A DNA stretch of 64,000 bases from Gammaproteobacteria bacterium (GCA_016708925.1 JADJET010000009.1:76058-140057), one strand, 5' to 3'. Positions 52,672-62,007 are shown, numbered from the stretch's first letter. Numbers and translations are program-made. Notes: a model not told the origin generated them from the sequence alone.

Positions 52672-52956
52672 CATGAAGTCACCGTTCATGACGACAAGTT
52701 AGGAGAAAACCGGCGTCGGGTCGATGCGGCAAAGTGTCGCACCCCCGTGGGCGCGGGGATCCCGATGGCCGGTTGCGCGTCGGCGCGCCGTGAAGATGGG
52801 GATGGCCAGCCCGAATGTCGCGGCCGGCCGGGCTTTCTGCTGGTGGTACCGGGCTGCGCTTTGCCCACTCGATGCCTTTGCACTCAGACGCAGCAGGGGT
52901 CCTCCAGAAGGCCCTGATATTTCCGGGTTCCCGCCCCCGCGAAGGCGGGGCGGGCT
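52672..52956. repeat. Dispersed ~300-base intergenic repeat, copy B
   Basis: About 285 bases matching copy A at 48342-48650, same orientation. Shared blocks include GTCGGGTCGATGCGGCAAA, CCGAATGTCGCGGCCGGCCG and GGCCCTGATATTTCCGGGTT. Like copy A it lies just upstream of a minus-strand gene (here the DUF2946-like ORF), so both may carry the same promoter or operator. The copies bracket the cytochrome/CydA-like operon. Confidence 0.9.
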
Positions 52957-53042
52957 CGCGCGGGAACGATGATTACGTGGTTATTCAGCGTATCCCTAAG
53001 TAAAATGAGCCCTTTGACGACGCAACCGGACAGCTACCGATG

Positions 53043-53192
53043 TAAGCCTTTTCCCCGCGAACCATGGCAACACATTCCCCCTGTTCGCGGGGGGCTTAAA
53101 ACGTAGTTGCGTCTTTCTGTTTCGCTCAACCTGGGCACACCTTCCTTTCTGTTCCGCTGGTTGGGAAGACGCATTTGTATTTGCGTGTCTTC
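53043..53192 (+). promoter_or_regulatory. Structured leader upstream of the SulP gene
   Basis: Two hairpins can form. The first: TAAGCC and CCCCGCGAAC (53043-53062) pair with GTTCGCGGGG and GGCTTA (53093-53108) around a 30-base loop. The second: GAAGAC (53165-53170) with GTCTTC (53187-53192), extended by GCA/TGC with a 2-base bulge. The end of the second is 50 bases before the SulP start. They could be a regulatory RNA element or protein-binding palindromes. No known riboswitch class was recognised. Confidence 0.4.
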
Positions 53193-53241
53193 GACCACAG
53201 CCCACAGCCTGGTCGGCCTCGACAACGGACCAAAAACTTCT

Positions 53242-54717
53242 ATGAATTCCATAAAGCAGGACTGGTTTTCCAACGTCCGCAACGATTTGTTGGCTGGCCT
53301 CGTGGTGGCGCTGGCCCTTATCCCCGAGGCAATCGCTTTCTCGATCATCGCGGGTGTCGATCCCAAGGTCGGCCTCTACGCTTCTTTCTGTATCGCCGTG
53401 GTGATTGCCTTCGTGGGCGGCCGACCGGGCATGATCTCGGCCGCGACCGGCGCCATGGCACTGCTCATGGTCACGCTCGTCAAAGAGCACGGACTGGAAT
53501 ATCTGCTGGCCGCCACCGTCCTGACGGGGGTGCTACAGATCATTGCTGGCTGGGTGCGTCTTGGCGCACTCATGCGTTTCGTCTCGCGTTCGGTGGTGAC
53601 GGGCTTCGTGAATGCACTGGCGATCCTCATTTTCATGGCGCAGTTGCCCGAGCTCACCCATGTGACCTGGCATGTTTACGCCATGACGGCTGCCGGGCTG
53701 GCGATCATCTATGGCTTCCCCGGCATCACCAGGGCGATCCCTTCGCCGCTGGTGACCATCGTGGTGCTGACAGCCGTGGCGATTTTCTTTGATCTGGACA
53801 TCCGTACCGTGGGCGACATGGGTGCGCTGCCCGACAGCTTGCCGGTATTTCTTATCCCCGATATCCCGCTGAACTTCGAGACGCTGGCCATCATCTTTCC
53901 GTACTCGCTCACCCTGATGGTGGTGGGTCTGCTCGAATCGCTCATGACGGCCACTATCGTCGACGATCTGACCGACACCAGAAGCGACAAGAACCGCGAA
54001 TGCGTGGGTCAGGGCGTAGCCAACATCGCCAGTGGCTTCATCGGCGGCATGGCCGGTTGCGCGATGATTGGCCAGTCGGTGATCAATGTTAAATCGGGTG
54101 GGCGCGGCCGTCTGTCGACACTTTCCGCGGGTATTTTCCTGTTGCTGATGGTCGTGTTTCTGGGTGAGTGGGTTAGCCAAATCCCCATGGCTGCTCTCGT
54201 TGCGGTGATGATCATGGTGGCGATCGGCACCTTCAACTGGGGCTCCATCAGGAATCTGCGCGAGCACCCCAAAAGCTCCAGTGTGGTCATGGTTGCCACC
54301 GTCGTGGTCACGGTTGCCACGCACGACCTTGCCATGGGAGTACTGACAGGTGTGCTGCTCTCGGGCTTTTTCTTTGCACACAAGGTGGGACAGATTTTGC
54401 GCGTTCGCTCGCTTGCGGAAGATGAGGGGCGCACCCGCACCTACAGAGTGCTCGGGCAGGTGTTCTTTGCCAGTGCCGACCGCTTCACCAACGCCTTCGA
54501 CTATAAGGAAGTCATCGAAAAAGTGCGCATCGATGTGAGTCGGGCGCACTTCTGGGACATCACTGCCGTGAGCGCGTTGGACAAGGTGGTCTTGAAATTT
54601 CGTCGCGAGGGTGCCGAGGTCGAAGTGATTGGCCTGAACGAGGCCAGTGCCACCATGGTGGACAAGTTTGCCGTACACGACAAAGACGGTACCGAAGACA
54701 TGCTGCTGGGCCACTGA
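53242..54717 (+). CDS. SulP/SLC26-family anion transporter
   Basis: 491 residues from the ATG at 53242. About twelve hydrophobic segments, beginning with DLLAGLVVALALIPEAIAFSIIAGVDPKVGLYASF (in part), the SulP signature, and including FVGGRPGMISAATGAMALL. A C-terminal STAS domain follows (from about 400), with DISAVSALDKVV-like sequence. Family members carry sulfate, bicarbonate or other anions. Followed after 10 bases by a universal stress protein gene, an arrangement often seen with SulP transporters in gammaproteobacteria. Confidence 0.88.
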   Translation: MNSIKQDWFSNVRNDLLAGLVVALALIPEAIAFSIIAGVDPKVGLYASFCIAVVIAFVGGRPGMISAATGAMALLMVTLVKEHGLEYLLAATVLTGVLQIIAGWVRLGALMRFVSRSVVTGFVNALAILIFMAQLPELTHVTWHVYAMTAAGLAIIYGFPGITRAIPSPLVTIVVLTAVAIFFDLDIRTVGDMGALPDSLPVFLIPDIPLNFETLAIIFPYSLTLMVVGLLESLMTATIVDDLTDTRSDKNRECVGQGVANIASGFIGGMAGCAMIGQSVINVKSGGRGRLSTLSAGIFLLLMVVFLGEWVSQIPMAALVAVMIMVAIGTFNWGSIRNLREHPKSSSVVMVATVVVTVATHDLAMGVLTGVLLSGFFFAHKVGQILRVRSLAEDEGRTRTYRVLGQVFFASADRFTNAFDYKEVIEKVRIDVSRAHFWDITAVSALDKVVLKFRREGAEVEVIGLNEASATMVDKFAVHDKDGTEDMLLGH

Positions 54718-54727
54718 GGAGGCCGGC

Positions 54728-55591
54728 ATGAAAAACGAAAACAAAGTCCTGGCCTGTGTCGATCAATCACGGTTTGCGGATTATGTGGCGGATTATGCCG
54801 CGTGGGCAGCGCGGCGCATGGATGCGCCCCTTGAGTTACTCCATGTCATCAATCGCCATCCGGAGACCGCCACCAGCAGGGATCACAGCGGCGCCATCGG
54901 CATCGATGCTCAGGAACATCTGTTGACCGAGCTTTCCAATGAAGACGAGTCGCGCAGCAAGGCCGCGCGCGAGGAGGGCCGGATGTTCCTGAACCGGTTG
55001 CGCGAACGCGCGGTTGCCGCCGGCGTACAGTCGCCTGACGTCCGCCAACGCTACGGGAATCTCGAAGCAACGCTGACAGAACAGGAAGATGATGTGCGTC
55101 TTTTTGTCCTGGGACGACGCGGTCAGTCTGCTGAAAATACCCAGCGCGACCTGGGACGTAACGTCGAGCGTGTGGTGCGCAGTCTGCACAAGCCCATCCT
55201 CGCGATCACGGAGGGTTTTACCGAACCGCGTCGCGTGATGATTGCGTTCGACGGCAGCATCGTTACCCGCCGAGGTGTGAAAATGGTCGCTGGCAGCCCA
55301 CTCTTCAAAGGGCTTCCCGTGCATCTGCTGATGTCGGGAAAGAAAAGCCAGGACGCTCCCAGGCAACTCGAGTGGGCCAGAAAAACGCTGGAGTTGGCCG
55401 GCTTCGATGCTCCGGCAGCGCTCGTCCCGGGGGATGCCGAGAGTGTTATTGCCGAGACCGTAAAGCATCAAGGGATCGATATCCTGATCATGGGCGCATA
55501 CAGCCATTCGCCGTTGCGCGGTCTTCTGGTCGGTAGCAAGACGTCCGATCTTCTGCGCTCGGCGAAGATACCAACACTGCTGCTTCGATAA
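54728..55591 (+). CDS. Tandem-domain universal stress protein
   Basis: 287 residues; GAGGAGG lies just before the ATG at 54728. Two UspA-like domains (about 1-145 and 155-287). The second has LIMGAYSHSPLRGLLVGSKT, matching the G-x2-G-x9-G-(S/T) nucleotide loop of ATP-binding Usp proteins; the first has VLGRRGQSAEN at the equivalent place and is less canonical. Cytoplasmic. Co-transcribed with the SulP transporter, so it may modulate it through its STAS domain; that is inference. Confidence 0.88.
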   Translation: MKNENKVLACVDQSRFADYVADYAAWAARRMDAPLELLHVINRHPETATSRDHSGAIGIDAQEHLLTELSNEDESRSKAAREEGRMFLNRLRERAVAAGVQSPDVRQRYGNLEATLTEQEDDVRLFVLGRRGQSAENTQRDLGRNVERVVRSLHKPILAITEGFTEPRRVMIAFDGSIVTRRGVKMVAGSPLFKGLPVHLLMSGKKSQDAPRQLEWARKTLELAGFDAPAALVPGDAESVIAETVKHQGIDILIMGAYSHSPLRGLLVGSKTSDLLRSAKIPTLLLR

Positions 55592-55882
55592 GGCCAAGGG
55601 CGTGGACTCCTGGTGCCAGGCAGGCTGACCGGGTCGCGGTGACCGGGGTTGCCTTGCCTTGTCTCGCCCATCCCGGCCCCCCATGCTGATTGTCATACCC
55701 TCGGGACGCGAGAATTCCGGTGACTCCGCTCTCCCCCGCGTCGCACAAAAGCGGCGCCGTAACCGGCCATGGAACCCTCCCGGCAGGGGGACTGCCGGCC
55801 GAGTGTAACGCCGGCATGGTTCGTAGGCGTGGCTGCCGTGGTGGACACCCGTTGTTCCCGGACCGGCAGCATCTCCTCTCCG

Positions 55883-57208
55883 TCAATCCGGCGCCGCCGG
55901 CAGGTCCAGCACCGCACGCAGGCCGCCGATCGGCGCGGGTTCGAGCGCCAGGCTGCCGCCGTAGCCGAGCGCGATGCGGTGCACGATGGCAAGTCCCAGC
56001 CCACTGCCGGGCGCCGTTTCGTCGAGGCGAATGCCGCGTGCCAGCACCGCTCCGGCCTGCGCCTCGGTGAGGCCAGGGCCGTCGTCGTCGATGCACAGCC
56101 GCAGCCGTCCGCCGCTGCGCTGGACGCTGACGGCGATGCGCGTGCGTGCCCACTTGCAGGCGTTGTCGAGCAGGTTGCCGAGCAGCTCTTCCAGGTCCTC
56201 ACGAGCGCCGGCGAAGGCGCACGGCTGCGGCAGGTCGACATCGAGCATCAGCGATCGGCCGGCATGGGCGCGGCGCAGCACCGCCCACAGTGCGTCTACC
56301 ACCGGGCGCAGCTCGGTGCGGGTGCCGATGCCGACCGGGCGGCTGCTGGCGAGGTGATGCTCGATGTGGCCGCGCAGGCGCGCGACCTGCGCGGCGACTT
56401 CGGCCGGCAGGTCGGGGCCGGGGCGTTCGACTGCCGCGGCCAGTACCGCCAGCGGTGTCTTGAGGCCGTGCGCGAGATCCTGCGCCGCCTCGCGGGCGCG
56501 CGCCACCTGCCGTGCGTGGGCGTCGAGCAGAGCGTTGATCTGCTCGGCGAGCGGTGCGATCTCGGCCGGCAGCGCGGCAGGCTCGAAGCGCTCCGGCTCA
56601 CCGCGGCGCAGGCGGGCGAGGCGCTGCTGGAGCTCGCGCAGCGGACGCAGGCCCCAAACCACCTGCGTGAACAGAATCAGCAGCATGGTGGCGATCAGAG
56701 CGGCGACGGCGAGCCCGGCAAGTAGTCTGAAATCGCCCACTTCAGCGCGCAGCGGTGCGGCGTCGGCCGCCACCAGAAAGGGCGTCGCCGCGGCAGTGCC
56801 AGGCAGGCGCAATGCCTGAGCGCGAAAGCGTAGCGGCTGGCCGCGCGGACCGGTGACCTGACCTGTCACCGGCTGCGCGGTGGGTTCCGGAACGGACAGC
56901 GCCACGTCCCACAGCGAGCGCGAGCGCAGCGCCGCCGCGCCGTCGCCGATCTGCCAGTACCAGCCGGAAAACACGCGCGTGAAGCGTTCCTCCACCGGCT
57001 CGCGGCGCAGCCGCACGCGGCCCTGCGGGTCGGCGTAGGCGAGCCCGGCGAGCAGCGCGATGTCGTCCGCCAGGCGCCGGTCGAGTGCGCGCTCCGCGGA
57101 GCGCTCGAAGGCGGCGCCCAGCAGCGTCGCCGCCAGCACCCCGCCGGCGATGGCGCCGAGCGCACCCGCCAGCAGCAGCCGCGCCCGCAGCGAGCGCGGC
57201 GCCCTCAC
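55883..57208 (-). CDS. Sensor histidine kinase, PhoQ-like class
   Basis: 441 residues. Two membrane helices (about 11-33 and 162-184) bracket a periplasmic sensor of some 125 residues with WYWQIGDG and RSRSLWDVAL. A HAMP-like linker follows, then the phosphoacceptor His247 in AQDLAHGLKTPLAVL, N box ELLGNLLDNACKWA and G boxes DDDGPGL and GSGLGLAIVHRIA. The HGLKTPL form is that of the PhoQ branch. Its start overlaps the response-regulator stop by four bases. Confidence 0.9.
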   Translation of the reverse strand: MRAPRSLRARLLLAGALGAIAGGVLAATLLGAAFERSAERALDRRLADDIALLAGLAYADPQGRVRLRREPVEERFTRVFSGWYWQIGDGAAALRSRSLWDVALSVPEPTAQPVTGQVTGPRGQPLRFRAQALRLPGTAAATPFLVAADAAPLRAEVGDFRLLAGLAVAALIATMLLILFTQVVWGLRPLRELQQRLARLRRGEPERFEPAALPAEIAPLAEQINALLDAHARQVARAREAAQDLAHGLKTPLAVLAAAVERPGPDLPAEVAAQVARLRGHIEHHLASSRPVGIGTRTELRPVVDALWAVLRRAHAGRSLMLDVDLPQPCAFAGAREDLEELLGNLLDNACKWARTRIAVSVQRSGGRLRLCIDDDGPGLTEAQAGAVLARGIRLDETAPGSGLGLAIVHRIALGYGGSLALEPAPIGGLRAVLDLPAAPD

Positions 57209-57867
57209 GCCGGCTCGGCCAGGCGAAATCCGCGCCCGCGCTCGGTATGCAGCAGCGGCACGCCGAGCTTGCGGCGAATGCGGCCGATGAGCACATCGAG
57301 TACGTTCGAGTCCGGGTCGTAGCCGTTGTCGTAGACGTGCTCGCCCAGTTCAGCGCGCGGCACCACACGGCCGGCGTGATGCATCAGGTAGGCCAGGATG
57401 CGGTACTCGTGCGCCGTCAGCGAAAGCGGTACACCGTTGAGGGTGAAGCGCGCCGCTGCCACGTCCAGATCCAGTGGGCCGCAGCGCAGCACCGGCATCG
57501 CGTGGCCGGCCGCGCGGCGAATCAGCGCGCGCAACCGCAAGATCAGCTCCTCCAGACGAAATGGTTTGACCAGATAGTCGTCGGCACCGGCGTTGAAGCC
57601 GGCGAGCTTGCTGTGCCACTCGGTGCGCGCGGTCAGGATCAGCACCGGAAACAGCCGCCCGGCAGCGCGCCAGGCGTGCAGGATGGACAGGCCGTCCAGG
57701 CCCGGCAGGCCCAGATCCAGCACCACTCCGTCGTATTCTTCGGTCTGGCCGCGGAACTCGGCGTTGCGCCCGTCGGCGCTGTGATCGACCGCGAATCCGG
57801 CATCGGCGAGCGCGGCGACGACGCGCGCGGCCAGCGCCGTGTCGTCCTCCACCAGCAGGATGCGCAT
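57205..57867 (-). CDS. OmpR/PhoP-family response regulator
   Basis: 220 residues. Receiver domain with the acidic pair in LLVEDD, phosphoacceptor Asp51 in VVLDLGLPGLDG, the Thr and Lys switch residues (LTART, VKPF), then a winged-helix output domain with LTAHEYRILAYLMHHAGRVV and SNVLDVLIGRIRRKLG. Cognate of the adjacent kinase. It overlaps the PepSY gene upstream by one base, giving a PepSY-RR-HK operon; small PepSY proteins in such operons often are targets or modulators. Confidence 0.92.
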   Translation of the reverse strand: MRILLVEDDTALAARVVAALADAGFAVDHSADGRNAEFRGQTEEYDGVVLDLGLPGLDGLSILHAWRAAGRLFPVLILTARTEWHSKLAGFNAGADDYLVKPFRLEELILRLRALIRRAAGHAMPVLRCGPLDLDVAAARFTLNGVPLSLTAHEYRILAYLMHHAGRVVPRAELGEHVYDNGYDPDSNVLDVLIGRIRRKLGVPLLHTERGRGFRLAEPA

Positions 57868-58154
57868 CAGTCGTCCTCCAGCTCCTGCCCGCGCAGCGTG
57901 CCGCTGCGGGCGTCGTATTCCAGCTCTACCACGCGGCCATCGGCGCGCAGGATTTCGACCTCGTACTCGTCGCCTTCGAGCTCGACCTCCACCACCTGGC
58001 CGGGCTGGCGCCGCTGGGCGTCAGCGAGGATCCCTTCGAGCGGCACGAACTGCCCGCGCAGCACCGCCGCCCGGGCGCGATCCTGCTCGGAGGGCTCGGC
58101 CAGCGCGGCGCCGGCCAGCGCGGCCAGGCACACCATCATCGGAACGTGACGCAT
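57867..58154 (-). CDS. Small periplasmic PepSY-domain protein
   Basis: 95 residues. Signal peptide (MVCLAALAGAALA), then one PepSY domain: PLEGILADAQRRQPGQVVEVELEGDEYEVEIL in part, ending in acidic residues. PepSY proteins may bind peptides or inhibit peptidases; in PepSY-TCS operons they are usually stress-induced. Divergent from the next PepSY gene at 58284, so both could share a control region regulated by this two-component system. Confidence 0.85.
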   Translation of the reverse strand: MRHVPMMVCLAALAGAALAEPSEQDRARAAVLRGQFVPLEGILADAQRRQPGQVVEVELEGDEYEVEILRADGRVVELEYDARSGTLRGQELEDD

Positions 58155-58283
58155 CAGCGCAGCATGCCGGAGCCGGTTAAACCGTGCGTGAACGCGCCGT
58201 TCACGCGGCGGTTAAGCAGCATCCGGATAGTGGCGTCCACCGGCCATGGGCCGGCTCGACACCACCTACCAAGGAACTTCATC

Positions 58284-58730
58284 ATGACCAAGAAACCCTT
58301 GACCGCCCGAACCATCGCCATCGCCCTGCCGCTGGTGTTCGTCGGCGCCGCCTTCGCCGCTGACGCGGTGGGCGGGCCCGATCAGGTGCGCGACCTGCTG
58401 CAAAAGGCCGGTTATTCGGATATCCGCGACATCGAGTTCGATCATGGCCTGTGGGAAGCGGAAGCCCGCCAGGGCGCCGACCGCCGCCACGACATCGCCA
58501 TCGACCCCGCCACCGGCGAGATTTTCGACGCCAAGGCGCGCCCGGTGGCACTGGGTGCCGCCGCGGTACGCGCCGCGTTGACGCAGGCCGGCTACCAGAA
58601 CCTGCGCGACCTCGACCGCGACGGCGCGGTCTGGGAGGCCGATGCCACCGCGCCGGACGGCACGGCCGTCGAACTGCGCGTGAGCGGCTACGACGGGCGC
58701 GTCCTGCACCGCGAGGTGGATGACGACTGA
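58284..58730 (+). CDS. Periplasmic protein with two PepSY domains
   Basis: 148 residues; AAGGA precedes the ATG at 58284. Signal peptide (TIAIALPLVFVGAAFAAD), then two similar units of about 55 residues: QVRDLLQKAGYSDIRDIEFDHGLWEAEA and AVRAALTQAGYQNLRDLDRDGAVWEADA (in part), each followed by a GxxxD strand pair. The internal duplication is clear by eye. Divergent from the PepSY-RR-HK operon with 130 bases between starts, hence likely part of its regulon. Confidence 0.85.
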   Translation: MTKKPLTARTIAIALPLVFVGAAFAADAVGGPDQVRDLLQKAGYSDIRDIEFDHGLWEAEARQGADRRHDIAIDPATGEIFDAKARPVALGAAAVRAALTQAGYQNLRDLDRDGAVWEADATAPDGTAVELRVSGYDGRVLHREVDDD

Positions 58731-58795
58731 GCCTGGAGAATGTCCCGCCGCCCTCGACCAGGGGCCGGCGGGGCGACCGGACGGCAAAGCGAGCG

Positions 58796-60019
58796 TCAAA
58801 TGTGGCGCGATGCGAGCACTCCGGAGGCTTCCAGCTGTTCGATGCGCTCGGCGCTGTAGCCCAGGTGATTGCCGAGGATCTCCCGGTTGTGCTCGCCGAG
58901 AAGGCCGGCCTGGAGTTCGAGCGGCTGCGGGAACTGGGAGTAGCGCAGCGGGCTGGCCGGAATCTCCACTTCGCCGAAGATGCGGTCGGTAATTTTCTGC
59001 ACCGTGCCGCGTTTGCGCATGTGGGGATGGGCCATCACTTCTTCGACCTCCAGCACGGGCGCGCAGGGCACATGGGCGGCCTGCATCAATTGCAGCGCTT
59101 TGTCGGGATCTCCCACCTTGGCGAGCCAGGCTTCTATCGCGGTATTGATTTCCTGCTTGTTGGCATGGCGGCCGGCCAGGTCGGCGAAGCGCGGGTCGGT
59201 CAGCATGTCGGGTCGTTCGATCAGGTTCACCAGATTTGCCCATTGCGCGCCGATGGCGACCACGACCAAGTAGCGGTTCCCGCACTTGTAGAGTCCCAGC
59301 GGCGTCACGAAGGCGTGCAGATGGCCGCTGCGGCGCGGCAGCACCTGGCCGCCGGACGCGCTGCACACCTGGGCGTTCATCTCGTGGTAGCTGAACAGGC
59401 AGTCGAGCAGAGTGATGTCCAGGAACTGCCCGCCGCCGCCGCGCAGCTTGTGGAACAGCGCGGTGACGATGGCGCCATAGGCGTGGGCGCCGGTGGAGAT
59501 GTCGCCGAAGGCCATGCCCGACAGTGCCGGATAGCCGCCGGCCTGGCCGGTCATGGCCATGATCCCGGAGTAGGCCTGGCCGATGTAGTCGAAGCCGGGG
59601 AGGTGAGACAGCTCGCCTTCCTGACCCAGACAGGAAATCGAGCACATGATGAGATTGGGGTTGATCTCGCGCAGCGCGTTCCAGTCGAGACCGAATTTTT
59701 TCATCACGCCCGGGGTGAAGTTCTCGACCACCACGTCCACCTGCTTGACCAGTTCCCGGCAGATTTCCTGGGCTTCGGACTGGCGCAGGTCCATGCACAT
59801 GGTGCGCTTGCCGCGGTTGTGCTGGATGAAATACCCGCTGCGCCCCTCGCGTTGCACCGGCAGGGCGCGCGCCGTGTCGCCGTTGAGGGATTCGATCTTG
59901 ATCACGTCGGCGCCGGCTTCCGCCATCAGGCGCGTGCAGTGCGGCCCCGCGACATAGTGGCTGAAATCCAGCACCTTGATGCCGGCGAGCAGGTGTTTGG
60001 GCGCTTGTGTGGAACTCAT
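58796..60019 (-). CDS. CaiB/BaiF-family CoA-transferase (class III)
   Basis: 407 residues from the ATG at 60019. Transfers CoA between carboxylic acids. Start motif VLDFSHYVAGPHCTRLMAEAGADVIKIE, the catalytic Asp in GFDYIGQAYSGIMAMTG, SYHEMNAQV and a C-terminal VEEVMAHPHMRKRGTV are all typical. The acid substrate is unknown, but it fits activation of acids to CoA esters for the acyl-CoA dehydrogenases nearby. Confidence 0.92.
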   Translation of the reverse strand: MSSTQAPKHLLAGIKVLDFSHYVAGPHCTRLMAEAGADVIKIESLNGDTARALPVQREGRSGYFIQHNRGKRTMCMDLRQSEAQEICRELVKQVDVVVENFTPGVMKKFGLDWNALREINPNLIMCSISCLGQEGELSHLPGFDYIGQAYSGIMAMTGQAGGYPALSGMAFGDISTGAHAYGAIVTALFHKLRGGGGQFLDITLLDCLFSYHEMNAQVCSASGGQVLPRRSGHLHAFVTPLGLYKCGNRYLVVVAIGAQWANLVNLIERPDMLTDPRFADLAGRHANKQEINTAIEAWLAKVGDPDKALQLMQAAHVPCAPVLEVEEVMAHPHMRKRGTVQKITDRIFGEVEIPASPLRYSQFPQPLELQAGLLGEHNREILGNHLGYSAERIEQLEASGVLASRHI

Positions 60020-60238
60020 GATGGGGGCCTCGTTATGGTTATGCGCGGGGGACGGCGCGTGCCGGATCCGTACCGGGCTGAATTTCGGCACACAGCGTTG
60101 CCGGGGTCAAGAATAATCAGGGTGCCGGCGGACGACAAACCCGGGCGACGGAACCCCGGGGCGGGAACGCGCAGGGCGCGTATCCAGCCCCGTATCGCCT
60201 AGAATGCGTGCTTTCCCGGTGTATTTCGGAGGCGCGTG

Positions 60239-61018
60239 ATGAATCTGTTCGACCTGACCGGCAAGGTAGCCGTGATTACCGGCTCCACCAAGGGTATCGG
60301 CCGCGCGATGGCCGAACAGATGGCGCTGCACGGCGCCCGTGTGGTGGTCTCCAGCCGCAAGGCCGACGCCTGCGATGGGGTCGCCGCGGCCATCAATGCG
60401 TTGGTGGCGGGGACGGGTGCCGGCAAGGCGATCGCGGTGCCCGCCAATATTTCGCGCAAGGAAGACCTCGAACACCTGGTGGCGCGTACCCGCGAGCTGC
60501 TCGGTCCCATCGACATCTTGGTCTGCAACGCCGCCTCGAATCCCTATTACGGCTCGATGCTGGGGATCTCGGACGACCAGATGGACAAGATCCTCGACAA
60601 CAACATCAAGTCGAACCACTGGCTGTGCTCCCTGGTGATTCCCGAAATGCGCACGCGCAAGGACGGCGTCATCATCATCGTGTCCTCCATCGGCGGGATT
60701 CTGGGTCACACCACGCTCGGCGCCTACGGCCTGTCGAAGGCCGCCGACTTGGCGCTGGCCCGCAACATCGCCGCCGAATTCGGACCGGACAACATCCGCG
60801 CCAACGCCATCGCGCCGGGACTGATCAAGACCGATTTCGCCCGCGCCCTGTGGGACAGCCCCGAGTACCTCGCCAAGGCGACCGAGCGTTCGCCGCTGCG
60901 GCGCATCGGCACCCCCGAGGAAATCGCCGGCGCGGCGGTGTTTTTGTCGTCCGCGGCGGGTGCCTTCATGACCGGGCAGACGCTGGTGATTGACGGCGGT
61001 CGTGTCACCGCCAACTGA
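60239..61018 (+). CDS. Short-chain dehydrogenase/reductase
   Basis: 259 residues; GGAGG lies six bases before the ATG at 60239. Classical SDR: ITGSTKGIG cofactor loop, NAA in LVCNAASNP, catalytic Ser in VSSIGG, Tyr and Lys in AYGLSKAA, and the C-terminal PEEIAGAAVFLSSAAGAFMTGQTLVIDGG. The DVSN/ANIS region does not decide between NAD and NADP; the Arg after the loop (SSRKAD) favours NADP. Divergent from the CaiB gene. Confidence 0.92.
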   Translation: MNLFDLTGKVAVITGSTKGIGRAMAEQMALHGARVVVSSRKADACDGVAAAINALVAGTGAGKAIAVPANISRKEDLEHLVARTRELLGPIDILVCNAASNPYYGSMLGISDDQMDKILDNNIKSNHWLCSLVIPEMRTRKDGVIIIVSSIGGILGHTTLGAYGLSKAADLALARNIAAEFGPDNIRANAIAPGLIKTDFARALWDSPEYLAKATERSPLRRIGTPEEIAGAAVFLSSAAGAFMTGQTLVIDGGRVTAN

Positions 61019-61116
61019 CCCGCGTATTGAATTGCGGCGCGGACGGGGTTTGTTGCACACTCTGCCGCGTTTTGGCCCGACGCCGGTCGGACAGTTTGAT
61101 CAACCAGGGGAGCACT

Positions 61117-62007
61117 ATGGCAAGTCGCAGAAGCAAGTGTCTGGCGTGGGTCACCCGTCGGACCATGAAGAAAAAACTCGGCGCGAGCGGGTCGGTACCC
61201 AAAGAGCGGGAAATGCTCGAAAAAATGTCGGGGCTGATGAGCCGGCGCACCCCCGGACCACCGGCCACCATCAACGGTGTGCCCGGCGAATGGCAATACC
61301 CCCAGACCGGCGACGGCGGCCGGACCATTCTGTACCTGCACGGAGGTGGCTATGTGCTGGGTTCGCCGCTGAGCCATCGCGACATGGTCGGTGGCATCGC
61401 GGATGCCGCCCACGCCCGGGCATTCATCGCGGATTACCGGCTCGGGCCGGAGCATCCCTTTCCGGCAGCGGTCGAAGACGCGGTAGCGGCCTACAAGGGT
61501 TTACTGGATGAGGGTTTCGATCCCGCCAAAATCTGTATCGCGGGCGATTCCGCCGGGGGCGGTCTGACCGTCGCCGCGCTGGTGTCGATTCGCGACCAGA
61601 AGCTGCCGCTGCCCGCGGCGGGTATCTGCATCTCGCCCTGGGCCGATCTCACCTGCTCCAGCGGCACCATGACCTCGATGGCCGACGCCGATCCCATGCT
61701 GCGGCCGGCCGCGCTGAAATGGATGGGCGATCTGTATCTCAACGGCCAGGATCCCAAGTTGCCGCTGGCGTCGCCGATCTTCGCCGACCTCAAGGGCCTG
61801 CCGCCGTTGCTGATCCAGGTGGGTACCGAAGAAGCGCTCTACGATGACGCCATCACCCTGAGCCGCGTGGCCCAGGCAGCCGGCGTCGATGCCACCCTCG
61901 AAGTGTGGGAGGGCATGATGCATGTCTGGCACCTGATGGCCAAATTGATCCCTGAAGGCAAGCAGGCGATGCAGATCATCGGCGCCTTTGTTGCCGCAAA
62001 AACCTGA
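61117..62007 (+). CDS. HSL-family alpha/beta hydrolase (esterase)
   Basis: 296 residues; AGGGGAG precedes the ATG at 61117. Oxyanion-hole motif HGGGYVLGSP, nucleophile in GDSAGGGL, acid in GTEEALYDDA and His in MMHVWHL: a complete family IV (hormone-sensitive lipase-like) triad. Likely cytoplasmic carboxylesterase for short acyl esters. It follows the SDR by 98 bases and may be in the same unit. Confidence 0.9.
   Translation: MASRRSKCLAWVTRRTMKKKLGASGSVPKEREMLEKMSGLMSRRTPGPPATINGVPGEWQYPQTGDGGRTILYLHGGGYVLGSPLSHRDMVGGIADAAHARAFIADYRLGPEHPFPAAVEDAVAAYKGLLDEGFDPAKICIAGDSAGGGLTVAALVSIRDQKLPLPAAGICISPWADLTCSSGTMTSMADADPMLRPAALKWMGDLYLNGQDPKLPLASPIFADLKGLPPLLIQVGTEEALYDDAITLSRVAQAAGVDATLEVWEGMMHVWHLMAKLIPEGKQAMQIIGAFVAAKT

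Noticed and set aside
53107..53241. In-frame N-terminal extension of the SulP gene
   Set aside because: The added 45 residues run through the hairpin leader, are not conserved-looking, and the ATG at 53242 fits the family start.
55592..55882. Small gene between usp and the kinase
   Set aside because: Short frames exist but none has a ribosome site or recognisable motif; they read as antisense shadow or non-coding sequence.
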